Of a DNA stretch of 32,971 nucleotides, positions 29,301 through 32,971 are shown one piece after another. A model generated the notes under the pieces. It had not been told where the DNA came from, did no database searches, and saw only the letters and a program-made list of their open reading frames with translations. The position numbers and the translations under genes are program-made. Source of the DNA: Lentisphaerota bacterium. GTDB taxonomy: Bacteria > Verrucomicrobiota > Lentisphaeria > Victivallales > Victivallaceae. Positions within the stretch are counted from its first letter, which is position 1. Every line of letters begins with the position of its first letter. Location: NCBI GenBank assembly GCA_015061495.1, contig SUWL01000030.1:1-32971 (forward strand), given 5' to 3'.

Positions 29301-29609
29301 CTCAAACGTCCGGATCAGGAGTGCGAATTGTGGCTGGAACGCCGCTTCCTGCTGAAAAACGCCGCTCAACAACTGGTCCCGGGAGCCTTTGACCGGGTGC
29401 AGATATTCCGGGACAACGGCAAAATCACCCAAGCGGAGATCATCGACTACAAAAGCGACCGGATCAAATCTGCAGCCGGATTCGAAATCTATTTTGAGCA
29501 GTTGAGAAGTTACCGCAATTCGCTCTCCATTCTGCTCGATTTGCCGGAAGAACAGATCTCCTGCAAAATTTGTGCCCTGCGTTTAAATGAAATTATTGAG
29601 GTGAAATAA
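23310..29609 (+). CDS. addBA: Single-chain AddB-AddA-type helicase/nuclease fusion
   Basis: This 2099-residue protein joins what are normally two subunits of the AddAB recombinational repair complex. The N-terminal half is AddB-like: a helicase-like domain without a Walker A, the segment RRVIFCGMNEEYFP, and a RecB-family nuclease with His687, Asp781, Asp796 and Lys798 (DIKTG) followed by a Q-x2-x-Y type segment. A seven-cysteine junction lies at residues 973-991. The C-terminal half is AddA-like: Walker A ASAGTGKT (1005-1012), DEFQDT (1407-1412), GDIKQAIYLWR, SCSYRSS, MTIHKSKGLEFD and NLYVAMTRAKHAL. A second nuclease follows with His1954, Asp2028, Asp2046 and Lys2048 (DYKS). The expected job is end resection of double-strand breaks to load RecA. 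ATG 23310 follows GAGG at 5 bases, 7 bases after acn. The frame is unbroken. Confidence 0.93.
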   Translation: MAKRVFSGSDIFPAAAAARGLAGFRNENGLSDLGRILLVLPGQLAKKSVLQLLPDHFPAGLLTPQLLTPGTLLNFGREEFCAVPAIAEEILWGKVLTAAAARQKYFREVFPGGRVPVDCFAASRNLRTFRDELTANGFSIADAAKELGSRGEKLAELEQLYLRELANAGFTDKLEYDRQSVTDVAAFADIDRIILAGLPDLPRMLKLKLENIDRQFPGKIEIWINDDEVNAGDYDGWGVPIPEVWQEKTLPLPLENIHPALDPIDAARQAMTLSGDPENFSPENCTIVLSDPSLYPDFAGEFSRLQTKSGKITVADPAGVPFGKLRICRLLNALLALLEKRRDYQAASELFREDDFLAAAIGESGSSSKILALLDEFQQQYYPDDLDSAKLKFTDRFAPLQQLVQLAEKYLQFFDGMPLTGFLRKVLTRTFFHVSGSDEFLQVAFAGECDLFNEKLAELEALPEKTAAIPGKISLLKILLRNCRELPVNIHTPADALTFEGRLEMPFLTSRRVIFCGMNEEYFPDKIDITPYLTDTLRKKLGMRSNQETLARSLCHLFNVAMPRQNGDLQILVLKSDSKKSALSPSRILFSGKDLPQDELLARCGKLFADPPVPPTLDTIQANRIFRLKPELRYRTANEGKPLFAVTDFDQYLRNPFSYFWQRVLKSDAVDYEIMEPDHRSEGTFCHKAFELLGTEHFSGEKQLLETLLARFDEVLTGHFGTLPAMVRIYADNMKQRFHYAAELLYREQTAGFEVLATEYRFGGEADFLEYAGAVFRGSIDRIEYSRTEKIIRIIDIKTGAPHGVIAAHCKYNKKSGSYTFSKIQLPLYAILLRHDPWFKEHLCPEIDDCTIECGYLNLPAAVTDTVLDIWKSGDPADPLALNNVTAAAENEILRIIDEICKSRDHQVFCDPDSINEPLLLPDAASALTGIDWICDRQGTEVREVPETIPDEQKIMLPVNRAGNSRKAGNTRCCTCPVTDCPCRNGDCSSCASFNGFKAFNIITASAGTGKTFALASRFVQLMDYGVKPENILAITFTRKATGEILDRIVRRLCSMIEKPDKAENRCIRIAMPRRLELLRQLLCCSSKAPRISTIDSFFMNLLKVFAPELGIWGEISMLDEFDLRPVKETIRAWVNTISDGEELNTLRELIKDANSSRQISFFAAMQELAKKIYPCYLLQLKKMPDGSFPQLEYAPWQPQSSDVMTPELCICTENILMDQAESYDEQLKQKTCTADARSLKALIKRMRSLSSELAKSRHGELFGKIAEDTKKLFAAINENNLPGWCDGPDDDELLYIRGKDKNPEKARNKDIIFPPETARAVRLAMRHIRALSYLQVRRKNRAVFALMQKFDRVYTELIRNSGKLTFDDPPALLCRSDPETGELILGPGDHSLEMRMDARISHYMFDEFQDTSDIQLLSLLPLLRELFAKADSDGFRSFFCVGDIKQAIYLWRSGNPQLFDYLAAQVRPITGDQYDPCDSLSCSYRSSQVVLDTVNAVFADNCPSEQPYFKEALAKMKFLPHTSAVELDGHTAVIEVAKDSSSEKRHLTEKSRIIAQILNEIQPFKRGLTAGILVRTNDVAKEIYESLRTFTDLPASVDGKISPSQSMSFNVFRELLILAGHPDDDEAVNFFDSLTFASENDPARHLTGEELAEKLGFAAGIPLDEAVRKELFCNGVYGMARRFVDAFAGEVTAGERRYLEILLRLARDFNGSAADFISHAGHAGESGNALTGTIQIMTIHKSKGLEFDIVFLPDMENHQGNNSSLTPEFAPVDMADCQYADDLPSPQWASYLPPAEIRYNIDPFRQHDEEQSIGDAFAKSCNLYVAMTRAKHALYMLLSCGKTSTTLAPDMLIKERLSRYRCAPGDQQWLESLSNDGYPAVLHFSHGDRLWAGKNYPFANQTASTEKFTLPGFIPAPKTVIATASGTEKHHFTGDPAQRFAPLSGKTGGTLIHELFAKLEYVDENFDAANFSRDLPPDAAEVFCSALTNGSPIRELLKRPDQECELWLERRFLLKNAAQQLVPGAFDRVQIFRDNGKITQAEIIDYKSDRIKSAAGFEIYFEQLRSYRNSLSILLDLPEEQISCKICALRLNEIIEVK

Positions 29610-29658
29610 GATCATATTTCCGCAGCACGGCAATGTCACAAACCGCCCGGAAAAGGTG

Positions 29659-29695
29659 TTTTTTTCAAAAAAAATGCGTTTTTTTGCACTTTTTC
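29659..29695. other. Phased A/T tracts between addBA and the receiver gene
   Basis: The sequence runs T7, C, A8, TGCG, T7, GCAC, T5. The A8 and second T7 can pair around a TGCG loop, but the stem is pure A-T. It could be a curved upstream promoter element for the promoter at 29708 or a weak terminator for addBA. No GC-rich terminator hairpin is seen in the 163-base gap 29610-29772. Confidence 0.4.
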
Positions 29696-29707
29696 AGCCA
29701 TAAGGAC

Positions 29708-29736
29708 TTGCGTTTTCGGGTTTTTGTGCGTATAAT
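29708..29736 (+). promoter_or_regulatory. Strong sigma-70-type promoter for the receiver/HNH genes
   Basis: TTGCGT (29708-29713) and a perfect TATAAT (29731-29736) are separated by 17 bases, with A/T tracts just upstream. Transcription would begin near 29743, about 30 bases before the ATG. Confidence 0.7.
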
Positions 29737-29772
29737 ATGCGGCGAACAACTATTTTTACAGGAATGATACGC

Positions 29773-30186
29773 ATGACAGAAAACTTTTTGCCCGGTGGCA
29801 ATGAAACGATCCTGATCGTCGATGACCATGAAACGATCTGGGATTTTCTGATCGATGCTTTGAGCGAATTGGGCTATTCCGTACTCCTTGCCGAAAACGG
29901 CTTGGATGCAGTTGAGATCTATGAAGCCAATCCGGCACAGATCGATCTGGTGCTGCTGGATATGATCATGCCCAAATCCGGCGGGCATCAGACTTTTTTG
30001 CGCCTTAAAGCAATTGATCCCCAAGTCAAAGTGCTGCTGTCCAGCGGCTTTGTTTCCGAAAACGAAGTCGCAGATCTGCTGGAACAGGGCGCTTGCGGTT
30101 TTCTGCCCAAACCCCACCGGCTGCCGGTGGTGCTCAAAGAGATCCGCCGCGTGCTGGACGCCGGGAAAGATGCCGCCAATGGATGA
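29773..30186 (+). CDS. Stand-alone response-regulator receiver domain
   Basis: This 137-residue CheY-like protein has the full phosphorylation site: acidic pair Asp17-Asp18 (LIVDDHE), phospho-acceptor Asp63 (LLDMIMP), Ser90/Ser91 (LLSSGF) and Lys113 (FLPKP). There is no output domain. The sequence resembles receiver domains attached to hybrid histidine kinases (ETILIVDD, DLVLLDMIMPKSGG, VKVLLSSGF), so it may be a phosphorelay shuttle. ATG 29773 is chosen because AGGA lies 9 bases upstream; the ATG at 29764 is too close to it. No kinase gene is in the window. The HNH gene starts inside its last codons, so the two are probably co-expressed. Confidence 0.88.
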   Translation: MTENFLPGGNETILIVDDHETIWDFLIDALSELGYSVLLAENGLDAVEIYEANPAQIDLVLLDMIMPKSGGHQTFLRLKAIDPQVKVLLSSGFVSENEVADLLEQGACGFLPKPHRLPVVLKEIRRVLDAGKDAANG

Positions 30187-30508
30187 ATGGATAGAAATAA
30201 ATAAAGACGATGCCCACGTCCGCAGAGAACGGCAAAAAGCCCGGGAACTGCGCAAAACTGCCCACTTCCAGGAACTTTTCCGCAGAGGTGTCTGCTATTA
30301 CTGTCAGAAAAAATTTCCCGCCGCAGAGTTGACGCTGGATCATATCGTACCTCTTTCACGCGGCGGCAGAAGTACCAGAGGAAATATGGTGGTATGCTGC
30401 CGGCAGTGCAATCAGGAAAAAAAATATCTCACCCCTGCCGAAATGATCCTGCGGGAGCTGGGAAGTCCCGCTGAAAACAGCGATAATTCAGAAATTTCCA
30501 ACAACTAA
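30179..30508 (+). CDS. Small HNH endonuclease
   Basis: This 109-residue protein has a compact HNH (beta-beta-alpha metal) domain. Zinc-binding pairs are Cys39-x2-Cys42 (CYYC) and Cys74-x2-Cys77 (CRQC), flanking the catalytic Asp54-His55 (LDHIVPLSRGG) and Asn69 and Asn78 (RGNMVV, CNQEK). Such proteins cut DNA in a metal-dependent way, and roles range from repair and restriction to mobile elements. No methylase or phage gene is nearby. The basic N-terminal helix (about residues 14-26) could bind nucleic acid. The start overlaps the receiver stop by 8 bases; the frame is open further upstream, but that part lies in another frame of the receiver gene. Confidence 0.85.
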   Translation: MDEWIEINKDDAHVRRERQKARELRKTAHFQELFRRGVCYYCQKKFPAAELTLDHIVPLSRGGRSTRGNMVVCCRQCNQEKKYLTPAEMILRELGSPAENSDNSEISNN

Positions 30509-30532
30509 TATAATCAAAGGAGGATTCCAAAA

Positions 30533-32062
30533 ATGGAATATTTGAAGTCGATCGGGGTCGAACCCGGTACATTGTTTGCTTTTATCGGCTATTTGATAGT
30601 CATGGTGGTCATCGGGGCACTGTGCTGCAAAAAAAGCGGCACACTGGATGATTACCTGCTCGGCGGCAGAGGCGTCGGCAGCTGGGTAACTGCCCTTTCC
30701 GCCCAGGCCAGCGATATGTCCGGCTGGCTGCTTATGGGTCTGCCCGGAGCGATTTTCATGGGCGGCATGGGTGAAGCATGGGTCGCCATCGGTCTGGCTC
30801 TGGGAACTCTGCTCAACTGGCTGCTGGTCGCCCCCAGATTGCGGGTCTATACGGCAAAAACCGATTCCCTGACGCTTTCAACCTTTTTCGCCGAACGCTT
30901 CCGGGATCCCACCGGTATGCTCCGGGTGATCTCATCGCTGATCATCCTGCTCTTTTTCACCATCTATGCGGCTTCCGGAATGGTCGCTGCCGGTAAACTT
31001 TTCAACTCCATGCTCAAAATCGATTATCAGTTGGCGGTCATCATCGGCGCGGTGGTCGTCCTGCTCTACACCTTGCTGGGCGGATATCTGGCAGTATGCT
31101 GGACTGACCTGATCCAGGGAACACTGATGTTCATTGCCATTATCGCGGTTCCGCTGGTGGCTCTGCATGCCGGCGGCGGTATCGATCCGGTGATCCGGGC
31201 AGCTTCTGCCAAAGGTCTGCAGCTTTTCCCCGGTGAAGGCTCTTCACTTACCTGGCTGGGGATCGTTTCCTGTGCGGTCTGGGGTCTGGGATACTTCGGG
31301 CAGCCCCATATTTTGAGCCGCTTTATGAGTATCAAAAGCGTTTCACTGCTTCCCAAAACCACCACGATCGCCATGACCTGGGTGATCATCTCCCTTTTCG
31401 GTGCCTGCGCAGTGGCATTCACCGCCATGCCTTTCTTCCCCGGTCTGCCCAAAGAAGAAGCGGAAACGGTCTTTATCAAACTGATCGGACTCTTTTTCAA
31501 TCCGTGGATCGGCGGCATCATGCTGGCGGCGATCATGGCAGCGATCATGTCCACCATTGATTCCCAGCTGCTGGTGACCACCAGCGCGCTTACTGAAGAC
31601 TTCTACCTGCGGGTCGTGCGCCGCAATGCTTCCATCCGGGAATCGGTCTGGGTCAGCCGCGGATTTGTGCTGGTCATCACCATTGTGGCAGCCGTGGTCG
31701 CGCTCTTTCCCAATGACACGATTTTCAACATCGTTAAATTTGCCTGGGGCGGATTCGGTGCGGCATTCGGTCCGGTCGTCCTGATGGCGATCTATTCCAA
31801 AAACACCACCTGGAAGGCCGCTCTCGCCGGTATGCTCACCGGTACGATCGTCATGCTGCTGTGGTACTTCCTCGGATGGAACGCCTATATGTACGAGATC
31901 CTGCCCGGATTCGTTGCCAACTTCATTGCCATATTCATCGTCAATGCCGTATGCAAACAGACTGACTGCGAAATTGCCGCTGATTTTGACCGGATGAAAG
32001 ATGAGTTGAAAAAAACTGCGGACAGTACCGCCTCTGAAACCGTTGAAGAGACCGTCAAATAA
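30533..32062 (+). CDS. putP: Sodium/proline symporter-type transporter (SSS family)
   Basis: This 509-residue membrane protein of the sodium:solute symporter family has about 13 hydrophobic segments. The N-terminal motif DDYLLGGRGVGSWVTALSAQASDMSGWLLMG and the GLGYFGQPHILSRFMSIKS segment match PutP closely. The segment AAIMAAIMSTIDSQLLVTTSALTEDFY is the sodium-site helix of the family. It should import proline with sodium across the inner membrane. An excellent AAAGGAGGA ribosome site precedes the ATG. No putA or proline-catabolic gene is next to it, so osmoprotection or general amino-acid uptake is equally likely. Confidence 0.9.
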   Translation: MEYLKSIGVEPGTLFAFIGYLIVMVVIGALCCKKSGTLDDYLLGGRGVGSWVTALSAQASDMSGWLLMGLPGAIFMGGMGEAWVAIGLALGTLLNWLLVAPRLRVYTAKTDSLTLSTFFAERFRDPTGMLRVISSLIILLFFTIYAASGMVAAGKLFNSMLKIDYQLAVIIGAVVVLLYTLLGGYLAVCWTDLIQGTLMFIAIIAVPLVALHAGGGIDPVIRAASAKGLQLFPGEGSSLTWLGIVSCAVWGLGYFGQPHILSRFMSIKSVSLLPKTTTIAMTWVIISLFGACAVAFTAMPFFPGLPKEEAETVFIKLIGLFFNPWIGGIMLAAIMAAIMSTIDSQLLVTTSALTEDFYLRVVRRNASIRESVWVSRGFVLVITIVAAVVALFPNDTIFNIVKFAWGGFGAAFGPVVLMAIYSKNTTWKAALAGMLTGTIVMLLWYFLGWNAYMYEILPGFVANFIAIFIVNAVCKQTDCEIAADFDRMKDELKKTADSTASETVEETVK

Positions 32063-32079
32063 AACGTCCGTCCCCATGT

Positions 32080-32110
32080 GTGCCGCGACATGCCCTGCAT
32101 GCCGCGGTAC
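32080..32110 (+). other. Strong hairpin between putP and the AAC(3)-fold gene
   Basis: GTGCCGCGACATGC (32080-32093) pairs with GCATGCCGCGGTAC (32097-32110) around a 3-base CCT loop; the only flaws are one G-U pair and one A-C mismatch. No T-tract follows. The hairpin ends 9 bases before the GGAGG ribosome site of the next gene. It may be a Rho-assisted terminator, an mRNA processing or stabilising element, or a protein-binding operator. Confidence 0.5.
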
Positions 32111-32131
32111 TGCTTATCCGGAGGAAATTCC

Positions 32132-32971
32132 ATGGCTTCAACCATCCACCATACCATTCACGGTGAAAATGAACGCAAAATCGCCGCTTATCTCAAATCC
32201 GGCAGATACAACTGCTATGATCAACAGATACTGACCGATTTCCTTGCTGGCAAAGAGGACGAAACGCCGTTTACTTCCGGCATCTGTCTGCTGAACAATC
32301 CGGAAGTGCGCATGGCGTATATGTACGTCCATCTGCCGGAAAGAAGCCTCCTGCCGGATGCCATTTCCCCGGAACTTGGCAATGCGCTCAACGGCAAACG
32401 CACTTTATACGAAGCATACGTCATCAGCACTTTTCTGCGGGACACTCCGAAATCCCCGGATGAGTGCGACAAAATACTGACAGCCGTCAAACACCTTGCC
32501 GCGGAAAACCGCTGTACCATCCGCCGCGCCCCCGCACTTACCGCAGATGATCTGAAAAATGCCCTTGAACTTACCGGTGCCAAACGAAATGATAAAGTCG
32601 TCGTCCACAGTGCTTACGCCTCACTGGGCGGAGTTGCCGGCGGTCCTGCCGCTGCGGCACAGGCTCTGATCGACTACTTCGGGACCGATGGGGTGTTGAT
32701 GATGCCTTCATTTGACTTCCCCTACTATCTGGGCAAAAATGATGACAACTGCTTTGATCTGCGTACCACACCATCCTGCGTGGGCGCGATCACGGATGAG
32801 TTCCGCAAACACCCCGGGGTACTCCGGTCGCTCAATCCCTCGCACAGCATCGCCGTTTACGGAGAGAAAAACTTCCACTGGATCAAGGATCATCATAAAA
32901 CCCTGACCATGGGCAAAGATTCGCCTTTGGGCAAACTGGAAAAGGAAAACGGTTATGCGCTGATGATCAAC
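32132..32971 (+). CDS. AAC(3)-fold acetyltransferase with extra N-terminal region (partial)
   Basis: The reading frame is open for 280 codons to the end of the window, so the C-terminus is missing. From about residue 137 the protein matches the antibiotic N-acetyltransferase AAC(3) family: VVVHSAYASLGGVAGG, VLMMPSFDF, DLRTTPS, LRSLNPSHS with the conserved His238, and GKDSPLGKL. The first 135 or so residues are not part of that fold and are unknown to me. Family members also act on secondary metabolites or surface sugars, so aminoglycoside resistance should not be assumed. The ATG at 32132 follows GGAGG (32120-32124) at 7 bases, after the hairpin behind putP. Confidence 0.8.
   Translation, partial: MASTIHHTIHGENERKIAAYLKSGRYNCYDQQILTDFLAGKEDETPFTSGICLLNNPEVRMAYMYVHLPERSLLPDAISPELGNALNGKRTLYEAYVISTFLRDTPKSPDECDKILTAVKHLAAENRCTIRRAPALTADDLKNALELTGAKRNDKVVVHSAYASLGGVAGGPAAAAQALIDYFGTDGVLMMPSFDFPYYLGKNDDNCFDLRTTPSCVGAITDEFRKHPGVLRSLNPSHSIAVYGEKNFHWIKDHHKTLTMGKDSPLGKLEKENGYALMIN

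Noticed and set aside
23310-29609. Considering the giant fusion to be an assembly or sequencing artefact joining two genes
   Set aside because: The frame is continuous, the junction encodes a coherent Cys-rich linker, the order matches addB-addA operons, and no ribosome site precedes the internal Met codons near the junction. An artefact cannot be fully excluded without reads.
30014-30178. In-frame upstream extension of the HNH gene
   Set aside because: It falls in a different frame of the receiver gene; the HNH domain and a sensible start fit ATG 30179.
32132-32971. Calling the AAC(3)-fold gene an aminoglycoside-resistance determinant
   Set aside because: The family is broad, the gene is chromosomal and partial, it has an atypical N-terminal region, and there is no mobile-element context.

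Overview
The window is a dense bacterial chromosome segment of moderately high GC content with 21 supported protein-coding genes, two of them cut by the window edges. There are no rRNA or tRNA genes, insertion sequences, phage genes or CRISPR arrays that I can see. Leu TTA/CTA and Ser TCA codons appear rare, which leaves long mirror-image reading frames opposite several genes. An Aquifex-type short aconitase, a eukaryotic-type HisA, a PSP1/RicT protein and a giant fused AddB-AddA protein suggest the PVC superphylum. My best guess is a Lentisphaerota/Victivallis-like relative, but this is inference from gene character and not a database match.

Left part, minus strand (1-8342). A ptsN-like EIIA gene and a small zinc-ribbon gene overlap by ATGA and follow a near-consensus promoter. 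Next come pyrE, secA and valS in close series. A plsC-type acyltransferase with its own promoter follows, overlapping a gene that leaves the window at position 1. These are housekeeping functions: pyrimidine synthesis, protein export, tRNA charging and phospholipid synthesis.

Middle part, minus strand (8351-18715). One long nine-gene transcription unit appears to start at a promoter in the divergent region and to run as follows: ricT-like, a membrane HEXXH protein, an unknown protein, eukaryotic-type hisA, rhaB, an oppA-type binding protein, an oppC-type permease, hydE and a family-2 glycosyltransferase. Almost every junction is an ATGA/GTGA overlap or a gap of a few bases. The functions look unrelated, and several members (HydE, OppA/OppC, HisA) lack their usual partners nearby.

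Right part, plus strand (18778-32971). The first unit is purA, rodA, acn and then a 2099-residue AddB-AddA fusion with two RecB-family nuclease domains, one UvrD-type helicase motor and a seven-cysteine cluster at the junction. After an A/T-tract region a strong promoter drives a stand-alone receiver domain that overlaps a small HNH endonuclease gene. A putP-type sodium symporter follows. Last, after a strong hairpin, comes an AAC(3)-fold acetyltransferase with an extra N-terminal region, truncated by the window end.

The most notable items are the single-chain AddBA machine with its cysteine-rich junction, the eukaryotic-type HisA, the orphan HydE and the receiver/HNH gene pair. No clearly new multi-gene system is provable from sequence reading alone.
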